From positions 62,001-126,000 of the forward strand of contig NZ_FMVJ01000011.1 in assembly GCF_900102135.1 (NCBI RefSeq): a DNA stretch of 64,000 nucleotides, read 5' to 3'. Positions 55,980-64,000 of this stretch are shown here, piece by piece. A program made the position numbers and the translations under genes. Under the pieces are notes generated by a model. It was not told where the DNA came from and ran no database searches. It saw only the letters and a program-made list of their open reading frames with translations. Within the stretch, counting starts at the first letter, position 1, and each line of letters starts with the position of its first letter. Source of the stretch: Microvirga guangxiensis (GTDB lineage: Bacteria; Pseudomonadota; Alphaproteobacteria; Rhizobiales; Beijerinckiaceae).

Positions 55980-56068
55980 AGATGTCGCACCGAACCCGTC
56001 GGCTCATCCCGCCGTTGGCTTGAAGGCTGGCGCAGACCGGCCCTTCGGGCATTCGGGGAGATTCGGGA

Positions 56069-56248
56069 ATGGCGGCGACCTTCAGACGGCATCCGCAGGA
56101 TGCGCCCACCATCAATCTCCATGAGGATTGGGAGATGCGCTATTGGTCCGACAGATGGGGCGTCCCGCGCTGCCAGATCGTCGAGACCGTCAAGCGGGTC
56201 GGCGTAGGTGTGAAGAATGTCGCGCGCGCCCTCGGCAAGGACGCCTGA
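56069..56248 (+). CDS. DUF3606 family small protein
   Basis: 59 residues starting at ATG 56069, eight bases after GGGAGA. It reads MAATFRRHPQDAPTINLHED and then a W-E-M-R-Y-W core, WGVPRCQIVETVKRVG, and a basic tail ending LGKDA, typical of DUF3606 (a short helical domain of unknown role). It lies between the exporter and the convergent OmpA-like gene. Confidence 0.78.
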   Translation: MAATFRRHPQDAPTINLHEDWEMRYWSDRWGVPRCQIVETVKRVGVGVKNVARALGKDA

Positions 56249-56256
56249 CGATCACA

Positions 56257-57285
56257 TCACCGCTCCGTCAGCTTCAGCTCGATGCGCCGGTTGCGCGCGT
56301 AGGCCTCTTCCGTCGTGCCGTTGTCGAGAGGCTGGAACTCGCCGAAGCCGGCGGCTACGAGGTGCTGGGGCTGCACGCCCCGGGCGATGAGCGCCTGGAC
56401 CATCGCGATGGCGCGGGCCGAGGACAGCGCCCAGTTCGACGGGAATTGCGGGGTGTTGATGGGGCGCTGGTCCGTATGCCCGTCGACGCGGATCACCCAG
56501 GGAATATCCGGCGGAACCTGCTTTTCGAGTTCCACGAGGGCGCTGGCGATCCGGTCGAGCTCGGCGGAGGCCTCCGGGCGTAAGGTCGCCTGACCGGCGG
56601 GGAAGAGAACTTCCGATTGGAAAACGAAGCGGTCGCCGACGATGCGCACATCGGGGCGGTTGCCGAGGATCTGGCGCAGCCGCCCGAAGAAGTCGGAGCG
56701 GTAGCGCGCAAGCTCCTGCACGCGCTGGGCGAGCGCCACGTTGAGGCGGCTGCCGAGATCGGCGATGCGCGCCTGGCTTTCCCTGTCGCGGTTCTCCGAG
56801 GCCGCGAGGGCCTCTTCGAGAGCCGCGAGCTGGCGGCGCATGGCGGCGATCTGCTGATTGAGGATTTCCACCTGGCTCAAGGCGCGCCCTGTCGCCTGCT
56901 TCTCGGCCTCGAGGGCCGTGTTCAGCTCGCCGGCCTGGGCCTGGGCCGCACCGCCTGAATCCACCAGACCTTGCAGACGGGTCCGTTCGGCTTCCGCCGC
57001 GCGCAGCGTGGTCTGCAGGGAGGTCAGGCTCTCCTCGGCCGTGCGGCGGCCCGAGCGTTCGAGGGAGAGGAGGTCGGTCAGCTCAGCGATCTGACGGTTC
57101 AGCCGGTCGAGCACCGTGTCGCGACCGGAAAGCTCGCGGGACAGGAAGAACTGCCCGACCGTGAAGACCGAGATCAGGAAGATGATGGCCAGAAGCAGCG
57201 TGGACAGGGCGTCGACGAAGCCCGGCCAGTAATTGAGCTGTCCGCCCCGGCCGCGCCGGCGTCCTCCTGAGCTTGAGACCGGCAT
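56257..57285 (-). CDS. OmpA/MotB-like peptidoglycan-binding protein
   Basis: 342 residues. One N-terminal span contains the Asp of FVDALSTLLL (about residue 24-31), like the proton-binding Asp of MotB. A long coiled coil runs from about 55 to 200. The C-terminal OmpA domain (about 215-342) contains VRVDGHTDQRPINTPQFPSN (segments) and the ending NRRIELKLTER. It shares an A with the preceding MotA-like stop (TGATG), so the two are translationally coupled and probably form one ion-driven complex. Function unknown; not flagellar by context. Confidence 0.85.
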   Translation of the reverse strand: MPVSSSGGRRRGRGGQLNYWPGFVDALSTLLLAIIFLISVFTVGQFFLSRELSGRDTVLDRLNRQIAELTDLLSLERSGRRTAEESLTSLQTTLRAAEAERTRLQGLVDSGGAAQAQAGELNTALEAEKQATGRALSQVEILNQQIAAMRRQLAALEEALAASENRDRESQARIADLGSRLNVALAQRVQELARYRSDFFGRLRQILGNRPDVRIVGDRFVFQSEVLFPAGQATLRPEASAELDRIASALVELEKQVPPDIPWVIRVDGHTDQRPINTPQFPSNWALSSARAIAMVQALIARGVQPQHLVAAGFGEFQPLDNGTTEEAYARNRRIELKLTER

Positions 57286-58244
57286 CAGGGCAGCCTTTCA
57301 CGGGCGATGCGGTCGAGCACCTGCTTCAGCTCCTTCTCCCGGGTGGCCTGAGCCTCCACCCAGTCGCGGATCATCTGCTGTTCGGCGCGCATGTGCTGGA
57401 CGAGGCCCTGCACGCCTTCCGCGAGGTTCGCCATGGCCTGCGTCGCCGCGCGTCCGCCTGCGCCGTCGTTCACGGCGGCGGTGAGGCGGTTGAGAGCCAC
57501 CGTCAGGTCGTGCGGCGTTGTCGAGCGCGGCAGCGCCTCGCCGGGGGTGTCGGATGTGGTGGTGGCGAGCCAATCCTCCAGTTCGGTGTAGAACCGGTTC
57601 TGGGCCTGGCCGACCTGCAGATCGAGGAAGCCGAGGATGAGCGATCCGGCAAGGCCGAAGAGCGAGGCCGAGAAGGCAAGGCCCATTCCCTGGAGAGGGC
57701 CTGCGAGCGAGCTCTTCAACTCATCGAAGAGCACGGCCGTATCCTGGCCCGTGCGGAGTGAGCCGATGATGCGGCCCACGGAACCCACCGTCTCGATCAG
57801 GCCCCAGAAGGTGCCGAGGAGGCCCAGGAAAACCAGAAGACCCGCCATGTAGCGCAGGATTTCGCGGCTCTCGTCCAGGCGCGCGCCCACCGAGTCGAGC
57901 AGGGAGCGCATGGCCGCGATCGACACGGAATTGTCCGAGCGGTTGCTGATGAAGGAGGCCATGGGGGCGAGCAGCACCGGCGGGTTGGGAGCCACCAGCC
58001 CTTCCTCGGTCTGGCGCAGGGTGTTGACCCAGCGCACCTCGGGGAACAGGCGCGCGACCTGCCTGATGGCGAGGATGATGCCGACGGACATCACGCCCAT
58101 GATCAGGGCGTTGAGCCCCGGGTTCGCCTGGAAGGCCTCCCAGATCTGCCGATAGAGGATGAAGGCGATGAACCCCGCCAAAACCAGAAAGACCGCCATG
58201 CGGATGAGATAGATCCGCGGTGGGGTAAGGGGTTGGTCCGCCAT
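57285..58244 (-). CDS. MotA/TolQ/ExbB-like proton-channel protein
   Basis: 319 residues. Two N-terminal spans (about 15-36 and 50-65), a cytoplasmic region, then two spans around 140-160 (LVFLGLLGTFWGLIETVGS) and 180-215 in the MotA/ExbB domain. The C-terminal part is helical. ATG 58244 follows AGGATAACG; the frame to 58325 is not supported. It is the first gene of a coupled pair with the OmpA-like protein and likely forms the stator-type channel. Confidence 0.86.
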   Translation of the reverse strand: MADQPLTPPRIYLIRMAVFLVLAGFIAFILYRQIWEAFQANPGLNALIMGVMSVGIILAIRQVARLFPEVRWVNTLRQTEEGLVAPNPPVLLAPMASFISNRSDNSVSIAAMRSLLDSVGARLDESREILRYMAGLLVFLGLLGTFWGLIETVGSVGRIIGSLRTGQDTAVLFDELKSSLAGPLQGMGLAFSASLFGLAGSLILGFLDLQVGQAQNRFYTELEDWLATTTSDTPGEALPRSTTPHDLTVALNRLTAAVNDGAGGRAATQAMANLAEGVQGLVQHMRAEQQMIRDWVEAQATREKELKQVLDRIARERLP

Positions 58245-58359
58245 CGTTATCCTGTGCTCATGTGCTTCGGGACGGTCTAGTGTGACCGCCCCGCCGTGAA
58301 GGATCAAGCACGAGCATGACCTCACCCGAGGCCACGAACAGGAATATCGTATCCGGGAA

Positions 58360-59154
58360 TCAGCCTTTGGCCTTCTTCAGCAGCTTCAGCAGTTCGCGGT
58401 GCATGTATTCATTGCCGCAGGAGATGGAGCCGGTGGCCATGGGGTTGGGGCCGCCGTCCGCATCGGAAACGAAGCCGCCGGCCTCGCGCACCATGAGGAT
58501 TCCCGCCGACATGTCCCAGGAATTCAGGCCGCGCTCCCAATAGGCGTCGAAGCGGCCGCAGGCCACATAGGCAAGGTCGAGGGATGCCGCGCCCCAGCGG
58601 CGCATGCCGCCCGCATGGGCCATGACGGAGACGCATTCGCGCATGAAGAGGCCATGATCGCCCTTGCCGATATGCGGCAGGCCGCAGGCGATGACGGCTT
58701 CCGCCATCTCGTCGCGTCCGGCCACGCGGATGCGGCGGTTGTTGAGATAGGCGCCCTTGCCCTTCTCGGCGATGAAGAGTTCGTCCTTGGCGGGATCGTA
58801 GATCACGCCGGCCACGATCTGTCCGTCACGCTCCAGGCCGACGGAGATCGCGAATTGCGGCAGGCCGTGAAGGAAGTTCGTGGTGCCGTCGAGCGGATCG
58901 ATGTGCCAGCGGTGGCTCGTATCCGTGCCGACGACGACGCCCTGCTCCTCCATGACGAAACCGTAGCCGGGGCGGGCTTTTTCGAGCGACTCGCGCAGGA
59001 TCTTCTCCGCCTTGCGGTCGGCAGCGGACACAAAGTCGCCGGGCCCCTTGCGCGACACCTGCAGGTTTTCCACCTCGCCGAAGTCGCGCTTCAAGGAGCG
59101 CGAAGCCTTCATCACGGCATCGGTCATGACGGTCATGAGGGGCGAACGGATCAT
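58360..59154 (-). CDS. suhB: Inositol monophosphatase family protein
   Basis: 264 residues, IMPase fold. Metal-site motifs: DFVSAADRKAEK, MEEQG, HIDPLDGTTNFLHGLP and LNSWDMSAGILMVREAGG. It dephosphorylates inositol phosphate or a related sugar phosphate. ATG 59154 (MIRSPLMTVM) matches the family N-terminus. It differs from HisN at 2.4 kb. The gene lies between the motor-like pair and the Sel1 gene. Confidence 0.87.
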   Translation of the reverse strand: MIRSPLMTVMTDAVMKASRSLKRDFGEVENLQVSRKGPGDFVSAADRKAEKILRESLEKARPGYGFVMEEQGVVVGTDTSHRWHIDPLDGTTNFLHGLPQFAISVGLERDGQIVAGVIYDPAKDELFIAEKGKGAYLNNRRIRVAGRDEMAEAVIACGLPHIGKGDHGLFMRECVSVMAHAGGMRRWGAASLDLAYVACGRFDAYWERGLNSWDMSAGILMVREAGGFVSDADGGPNPMATGSISCGNEYMHRELLKLLKKAKG

Positions 59155-59339
59155 CGGGCTAAGTCCTGGCAAAGAGCGAAAGGCGAGCATTTTCCGGAAA
59201 AGTGGAGACCGGTTTTCCGTCCGAAAATGCGGTGGTTCAAAACTTCTGAGTGGTCGATGGACCACACGAGGGTTGGCGTCAAGCGGAGGATAACCGGGCG
59301 GGTACCCAAATGATCCCATGCTTGGGCGATTTCATGGGT

Positions 59340-60239
59340 TCACCGCATACCCAGCCGTTCGGCCGCAAGGCGCTCAGCGCGCTTGCGATCATCCGCGGAA
59401 AGGTCCTTCAGGGCGTTGTCGAGCCACTGATCGGTGAGGCCCTGGGCCGCCGCGAGGATATGCCAGGCCGCTGCATCGATCTTGTTGGCCGGAACGCCCC
59501 GCCCGGCCACGAGCAGGCGGGCCAGCCGGTTCTGCGCGATGGCGTTGCCCTTGGCGGCGGCGCGGCGGAAATAGCGGGCGGCCTGGGATTCCGAGGCCGT
59601 CACGCCTTCGCCGTTGAAGAGCAGGATGGCGTATTCCACCTCGCCCACCGAGCTGCCGTTCCGGGCAGCGCGCTCGAACAGGCGCGCGGCTTCCGAGGCG
59701 TTCTTGGCGACGCCGCGGCCCTGGAGATAGAGCACTCCGAGCGCATGCTGGGCATCGGGAATTTCCGCATCGGCCGCCTTGCGCAGAAGCTCGACGGCCT
59801 GCTCCAGATCCATGTCGGAGCCGCTGGTGAGCAGCAGCAGGGCCAGATTGTGGCTGGCGACCGCGCTGCCCTTGGCGGCGGCCTGCTCCAGCCAAGTCTT
59901 GCCTTTCACCGGATCCTTCTGCACGCCGCGCCCGTCGAGGTGCATGAGGCCGAGCGACGCCATGGCGTTGGCGTCGCCGCGCTGGGCGGCCAGCAGATAC
60001 CACTCGGCGGCTTTCTTCGGATCGAGCGTGACCCCGAGGCCCTGGTTGTAGAGCTCTCCGAGCAGCGTCATGGCTGCCGCATCGTTCCGGTTCTTCTCCA
60101 GCCGCAGGGTCGCCTCGCGGAAAGCCGTCTGATAGAGGCCGCGCTGATAGGCGCCGTAGGCGGTATCGGGCTCGGCCGCCCGAACTCCTGAAATCGAGGC
60201 CAGCAGCAGCATGCCGCCGATCAGAGAGGCTCGCATCAA
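59340..60239 (-). CDS. Exported Sel1-repeat protein
   Basis: 299 residues with a signal peptide (SLIGGMLLLASISGVRAAEP) and about six Sel1-like repeats (35-36 residues each, pattern A-x-x-x-L-G-x-x-x-x-x-G-x-G-V). Such periplasmic or surface proteins scaffold complexes or envelope stress responses. Its ATG overlaps the stop of the ThiE-like gene (ATGA), giving coupling. Confidence 0.87.
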   Translation of the reverse strand: MMRASLIGGMLLLASISGVRAAEPDTAYGAYQRGLYQTAFREATLRLEKNRNDAAAMTLLGELYNQGLGVTLDPKKAAEWYLLAAQRGDANAMASLGLMHLDGRGVQKDPVKGKTWLEQAAAKGSAVASHNLALLLLTSGSDMDLEQAVELLRKAADAEIPDAQHALGVLYLQGRGVAKNASEAARLFERAARNGSSVGEVEYAILLFNGEGVTASESQAARYFRRAAAKGNAIAQNRLARLLVAGRGVPANKIDAAAWHILAAAQGLTDQWLDNALKDLSADDRKRAERLAAERLGMR

Positions 60240-60886
60240 CGCGACGCCTCCGTGCGCTCGAGGATCTCGGCCGCGGCCTTCACGCCTGCAGCCGGGCCGT
60301 CAGGATGGTTCCAGACCGCATCTCCGAGGGCGACGAACTCCGCCTGCGTCAGGCCGAGGGTCTCGACCGCCTCCAGGCTGGGCGCATAAGCCACGCAGGG
60401 CGTCTCGAAAATCTCGGCCCACCAGGCGGCGCGCTCGGCAACGCTCTCCAGGGAGGGGAGGGAACCGTCCCGGCGCGGCTCGCCGAAGAGCAGGTAATCG
60501 ACGCCTGCCTCGCCGAGATTCATGGCGTCGTCCTTGGTGCGGATGTGGCCTGCGCCGAGGGCGCGCTCGGCTTTCAGGCGCTCGCGCAGCTCGCGGATCC
60601 GGGCGGGGTCCGCCCCGGAGACATGGGCTCCGTCCGCGCCGCCGCGCACGGCCACATTGGCGATGTCGGCCTCGCTGTCCGTCGCCACGATCAGCGCCGC
60701 GCCGTGGTCCTGGGCGGAGGGGGCTATCGCCTTCACCAGGTTGATGAGGCCGCGTTCATCGGCCCCTGCGAGACGCAGCAGCACGGCGGCCACGGCCCCG
60801 CCCTTGCAGGCCTCGGCCAGCTTGGGCGCGAAGGAGGCGTCCTCCACGACGGGGGTGATGAGATAAAGGCGGGCGGAGTCGGACAT
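60236..60886 (-). CDS. ThiE-like (thiamine phosphate synthase-like) protein, diverged
   Basis: 216 residues, TIM-barrel of the thiamine-phosphate synthase family (MSDSARLYLITP at the start). The catalytic pattern has decayed: QLREK is LLRLAG; the GVHLGQxD loop is GAHVSGADP; and the C-terminal GGI phosphate loop is not seen (PCVAYAP). It is therefore unlikely to make thiamine phosphate. ATG 60886 was chosen; the frame to 61009 is not supported. It overlaps the Sel1 gene by 4 bases. Confidence 0.78.
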   Translation of the reverse strand: MSDSARLYLITPVVEDASFAPKLAEACKGGAVAAVLLRLAGADERGLINLVKAIAPSAQDHGAALIVATDSEADIANVAVRGGADGAHVSGADPARIRELRERLKAERALGAGHIRTKDDAMNLGEAGVDYLLFGEPRRDGSLPSLESVAERAAWWAEIFETPCVAYAPSLEAVETLGLTQAEFVALGDAVWNHPDGPAAGVKAAAEILERTEASR

Positions 60887-61011
60887 CGGGCAGAAACTCG
60901 AAAAGCGAAAGACAGGTATCCCATAACGAAAACGGGGCCATCTTGCGAGGCCCCGCTTGTCGATGAGGATTGCGGCGAAAGCCGGATCGTCGAACCGGCA
61001 GCTCAACAAAG

Positions 61012-61119
61012 CCTCACCGTGAGGAGGACCTTCAGGTCCGTCTCGAAGGGCGAGGCGTCTCCAGTGCTCTCTGGATCATCCTTCGAGACGGTGCTTTGCA
61101 CCTCCTCAGGATGAGGGCG
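61012..61119. repeat. Long inverted palindromic element (copy 2)
   Basis: 108-base element between fba and the ThiE-like gene. The inner pair GTCTCGAAGG / CCTTCGAGAC and the right arm CCTCCTCAGGATGAGGGCG match copy 1 at 51.2 kb; the left arm (CCTCACCGTGAGGAG) has diverged. It lies just after the fba stop, and nothing else is seen in the 248-base gap. Confidence 0.75.
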
Positions 61120-61134
61120 AGAGTGAGGCTGCTC

Positions 61135-62223
61135 TTACTCAGCCGCCTGACGGCTCGCGCCGAAGGTCGGGTCGAGCTCGCCCGAGGCGTAGCGCTTGGC
61201 CATTTCTGCGAGCGTATACACGCGCTTGATCTTCGAGGCCTGACCCGCGGTGTTGAACTCCTGCAGGCGCTGCTTGCAGAGCTTCGTCATCGCTTCCATG
61301 GCGGGCTTTAGATACTTGCGCGGGTCGAACTCGCCGGGGTTCTCCTGGAGAACCTTGCGGATCTGGCCGGTCATCGCCATGCGGTTGTCGGTGTCGATGT
61401 TGATCTTGCGCACGCCGTGCTTGATGCCGCGCTGGATCTCTTCCACCGGAACGCCCCAGGTCGGCTTCATCTGGCCGCCGTACTGGTTGATGATGTCCTG
61501 CAGGTCCTGCGGAACCGAGGACGAGCCATGCATCACGAGGTGCGTGTTCGGGAGCTTCTTGTGAATCTCCTCGATCACGTGCATCGCGAGGATATCGCCG
61601 TCGGGCTTGCGGGTGAACTTGTAGGCGCCGTGCGAGGTGCCCATGGCGATGGCGAGCGCGTCGACCTTCGTCTCGGCCACGAACTTCACGGCCTCGTCGG
61701 GGTTCGTCAGCAGTTGGTCGTGCGAGAGCTTGCCTTCGGCGCCGTGGCCGTCCTCGGCCTCGCCTTCACCGGTTTCGAGGGAGCCCAGCACGCCGAGCTC
61801 GCCCTCCACCGAGATGCCGCCGAGATGGGCCATCTCGACCACCTTCTTGGTGACGCCGACATTGTAGTCCCAGTCGCCCGGGGTCTTGCCGTCAGCCTTC
61901 AGCGAGCCGTCCATCATCACCGAGGTGAAGCCGGCCTGGATCGCCGTCATGCAGGTGGCGGGCTCGTTGCCGTGGTCGAGATGCACGCAGACCGGGATGT
62001 GCGGATAGATCTCGGTCACCGCGTCCATCATGTGCTTGAGCATGACGTCGTTGGCGTAGGAGCGCGCGCCGCGGCTCGCCTGGATGATCACCGGCGCATC
62101 GACCTCGTTGGCCGCTGCCATGATCGCGAGCGCCTGCTCCATGTTGTTGATGTTGAAGGCAGGCACGCCGTAGCCTTGCTCGGCTGCGTGATCCAGAAGC
62201 TGCCTCATGGTGATGCGGGCCAT
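61135..62223 (-). CDS. fba: Class II fructose-bisphosphate aldolase
   Basis: 362 residues. Zinc aldolase interconverting fructose 1,6-bisphosphate with the triose phosphates. Metal/substrate motifs: [34 protein letters not shown], and [11 protein letters not shown] near the C-terminus. The fold is the CbbA/Fba type of alphaproteobacteria. It follows pgk and gap on the same strand, a glycolytic/gluconeogenic cluster. Confidence 0.95.
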   Translation of the reverse strand: MARITMRQLLDHAAEQGYGVPAFNINNMEQALAIMAAANEVDAPVIIQASRGARSYANDVMLKHMMDAVTEIYPHIPVCVHLDHGNEPATCMTAIQAGFTSVMMDGSLKADGKTPGDWDYNVGVTKKVVEMAHLGGISVEGELGVLGSLETGEGEAEDGHGAEGKLSHDQLLTNPDEAVKFVAETKVDALAIAMGTSHGAYKFTRKPDGDILAMHVIEEIHKKLPNTHLVMHGSSSVPQDLQDIINQYGGQMKPTWGVPVEEIQRGIKHGVRKINIDTDNRMAMTGQIRKVLQENPGEFDPRKYLKPAMEAMTKLCKQRLQEFNTAGQASKIKRVYTLAEMAKRYASGELDPTFGASRQAAE

Positions 62224-62344
62224 CTCGTCCTCCGTGTTGGTTTTTGCTCTTAGAGCGTATCGAAGCTGAACCGGCGCTTAAGTCCTTCAGGCCTGCCGCA
62301 TTGCTGAACCGGCGAAGCGGTGCCCGCCTCGCCGGAGAATGCTT

Positions 62345-63535
62345 TTAAGCCCTGAGAGCCTCGACGCCGGGTAGCGCCTTGCCCTCGAGCCATTCGAGGA
62401 AAGCGCCTCCTGCCGTGGATACATAGGAGAAGTTTTCCGTAACGCCAGCATGGTTGAGGGCCGCAACCGTATCGCCGCCGCCCGCGACCGAGACGAGCTT
62501 GCCGTCCTTGGTGCGCTGCGCCGCGTGGCGGGCAGCCGCCACGGTGCCCTGATCGAAGGGCGGGATTTCGAACGCGCCGAGCGGGCCGTTCCATACGAGC
62601 GTCGCCGCGTCGTTGATGGCGGCGTTGATGCGCTCGACCGATTGCGAGCCCACGTCGAGGATCATCTGATCCTCGGGGATCGCGTCGATGCCATAGGTGT
62701 GATTGTGCGCGCCCGCCTTGAACTCGTAGGCGCAGACGCCGTCGACGGGAAGGATGATCGCGCAATTCGCCTCGCGCGCCTTCTCGATGATGCGCATGGC
62801 GGTTGCGGCAAGGTCCTTCTCGGCGAGCGACTTGCCGACATTCAGGCCCGTCGCATGCACGAAGGTGTTGGCCATGCCGCCGCCGATGACGAGGGCGTCG
62901 ACCTTGGTCACGAGGTTTTCGAGCAGGTCGATCTTGCTTGAAACCTTCGCGCCGCCGACGATGGCGACGACCGGGCGCTTCGGAGCTTCCAGGCCCTTGG
63001 TGAGCGCATCGAGTTCCGCCTGCATGGTGCGGCCGGCATAACCGGGCAGCACGCGGGCGAGACCTTCCGTCGAAGCATGCGCGCGGTGCGCAGCCGAGAA
63101 GGCGTCGTTCACGTAAATGTCACCGAGCTTCGCGAGCTCTTTCACGAAATCCGGATCGTTCTTTTCCTCGCCCGCATGGAAGCGGGTGTTTTCGAGAAGA
63201 AGCACTTCGCCATCCTTCAACGAAGAAACGGCGTTTGCTGCGGCCTCGCCGATGCAGTCATCGGCGAAGGCCACTGTTTTTCCGAGATGCTGCGAGACCG
63301 CTTCCGCAACCGGCTTCAGGGATTCCTTCGGGTCGCGTCCCTTCGGGCGTCCGAAATGGGCGAGCAGGATCACCTTGCCGCCCTTGTCGGAAATTTCCCG
63401 AATGGTGGGGAGCACGCGCTCGATGCGCGTGGCATCCGTCACCCTACCGTTCTCCATGGGGACATTGAGGTCCACACGGACGAGAACGCGTTTACCCTTG
63501 ACGTCGGCTTGGTCGAGCGTGCGGAAGGCGGTCAT
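62345..63535 (-). CDS. pgk: Phosphoglycerate kinase
   Basis: 396 residues, family length. N-terminal [18 protein letters not shown] (PGA-binding), [25 protein letters not shown], and the ATP loop [12 protein letters not shown] with GGGDTVAAL near the C-terminus. It makes ATP and 3-phosphoglycerate from 1,3-bisphosphoglycerate. It lies 13 bases after gap and 121 bases before fba. Confidence 0.97.
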   Translation of the reverse strand: MTAFRTLDQADVKGKRVLVRVDLNVPMENGRVTDATRIERVLPTIREISDKGGKVILLAHFGRPKGRDPKESLKPVAEAVSQHLGKTVAFADDCIGEAAANAVSSLKDGEVLLLENTRFHAGEEKNDPDFVKELAKLGDIYVNDAFSAAHRAHASTEGLARVLPGYAGRTMQAELDALTKGLEAPKRPVVAIVGGAKVSSKIDLLENLVTKVDALVIGGGMANTFVHATGLNVGKSLAEKDLAATAMRIIEKAREANCAIILPVDGVCAYEFKAGAHNHTYGIDAIPEDQMILDVGSQSVERINAAINDAATLVWNGPLGAFEIPPFDQGTVAAARHAAQRTKDGKLVSVAGGGDTVAALNHAGVTENFSYVSTAGGAFLEWLEGKALPGVEALRA

Positions 63536-63548
63536 TATGCAGCCTCCC

Positions 63549-64000
63549 TTAGATCAGCTTCGCCATGGCGATGGCCGTGTCGGCCATACGGTTCGAGAAG
63601 CCCCACTCGTTGTCGTACCAGGACAGCACGCGCACGAAGTTGCCTTCCATCACCTTGGTCTGGTCCATGTGGAAGACCGAGGAATGCGGGTCGTGGTTGA
63701 AGTCCGACGAGACGTTCGGCGCGTTCGTGTAGCCGAGGATGCCCTTGAGCGGGCCGTCGGCGGCAGTCTTGATCGCGGCGTTGATCTCTTCCTTCGTGGT
63801 GTTCTTCTTGGCCACGAACTTGAAATCGACGACCGACACGTTCGGGGTGGGAACGCGGATCGAGGAGCCGTCGAGCTTGCCGTTCAGCTCCGGCAGCACG
63901 AGGCCTACGGCCTTGGCGGCGCCGGTCGAGGTCGGGATCATGTTCAGGGCCGCAGCGCGGGCGCGGTACAGATCCTTGTGCATCTGATCGAGCGTCGGCT
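63549..64000 (-). CDS. gap: Glyceraldehyde-3-phosphate dehydrogenase, C-terminal part
   Basis: The frame is open past the right edge of the window, so the gene is partial. The visible 150 residues read ...[32 protein letters not shown] (in segments), then [20 protein letters not shown]-type segment, and [13 protein letters not shown] at the C-terminus, all GAPDH signatures. It is first in a gap-pgk-fba order. Confidence 0.95.
   Translation of the reverse strand, partial: PTLDQMHKDLYRARAAALNMIPTSTGAAKAVGLVLPELNGKLDGSSIRVPTPNVSVVDFKFVAKKNTTKEEINAAIKTAADGPLKGILGYTNAPNVSSDFNHDPHSSVFHMDQTKVMEGNFVRVLSWYDNEWGFSNRMADTAIAMAKLI

Noticed and set aside
56257..58244. Zorya-type anti-phage system
   Set aside because: The MotA-like and OmpA-like pair resembles ZorA/ZorB, but no ZorC, ZorD or ZorE genes are present and the neighbours are housekeeping genes.
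60887..61134. TPP riboswitch before the ThiE-like gene
   Set aside because: No CUGAGA-type core or THI-box pairing was seen; the gap is filled by a palindromic repeat.

Overview
The window is a chromosomal stretch of an alphaproteobacterium. GC content is high, genes are tightly packed, and there is no phage, plasmid, CRISPR or insertion-sequence signal. Several families largely restricted to alphaproteobacteria are present: CpdR, GapR/DUF2312, RcdA/DUF1465, TrcR-like DUF1013, DUF1192, DUF1036, split PntAA/PntAB, a 41-residue L36 and a GlpSTPQUV glycerol importer. Gene content and intergenic palindromic repeats point to Hyphomicrobiales, perhaps Methylobacteriaceae such as Microvirga. The genus is an inference that needs a search.

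Layout. 1-10.3 kb: the end of a threonine aldolase, an Hsp20 gene with a heat-shock promoter and a ROSE-like RNA thermometer, a lysophospholipase-like hydrolase overlapping hisN tail to tail, an MFS transporter, an N-formylglutamate amidohydrolase, cpdR, tRNA-Val(GAC), rpmJ, a TPR protein, a second hydrolase, and a coupled DUF1036-pyk pair. 10.4-13 kb: a DMT permease, a second formylglutamate amidohydrolase, DUF1244 and gapR. 13.4-17.8 kb: two soluble PAS-containing c-di-GMP enzymes, one GGDEF and one GGDEF-EAL. 17.9-26.6 kb: a complete glycerol module, with repressor glpR, glpD, paired ATPases glpS/glpT, permeases glpP/glpQ, small membrane protein glpU and binding protein glpV. TTCGTTT-type repeats lie before both glpR and glpD.

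26.6-33 kb: a 46-residue membrane protein, a thioesterase, a DUF1989 protein, and two cell-wall proteins (DUF882 peptidase-like and a YcbB-type L,D-transpeptidase), followed by an Fis-type regulator whose AAA+ core looks catalytically dead. 33-46 kb: oligoendopeptidase F, an AarF/UbiB kinase, a glycosyltransferase, a cytochrome oxidase subunit IV-like protein upstream of pntAA-pntAB-pntB, a GNAT enzyme, TPR lipoprotein, rpsU and purEK. 46-56 kb: two divergent YdcH-like genes, a TauE permease, prpE, trcR-like DUF1013, a quinone oxidoreductase, DUF1192, rcdA with CtrA-box-like sites upstream, rpmE and an MsbA-like ABC exporter. 56-64 kb: DUF3606, a coupled MotA-like/OmpA-like pair, an inositol monophosphatase, a Sel1 protein coupled to a diverged ThiE-like protein, then fba, pgk and gap on the minus strand.

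Functionally, glycerol enters through GlpSTPQUV and is oxidised by GlpD, with glycerol kinase not in the window. The resulting triose phosphate could feed gap-pgk-fba and pyk. Several cell-cycle regulators (CpdR, RcdA, GapR, TrcR-like) and c-di-GMP enzymes are spread through the region. No new defence or mobile system is visible. The strongest observations are the complementary defects of the GlpS/GlpT ATPases, the paired CtrA-type boxes before rcdA, the RpoH-plus-ROSE control of hsp20, the degenerate bEBP-like regulator and the orphan MotA/OmpA motor-like pair.
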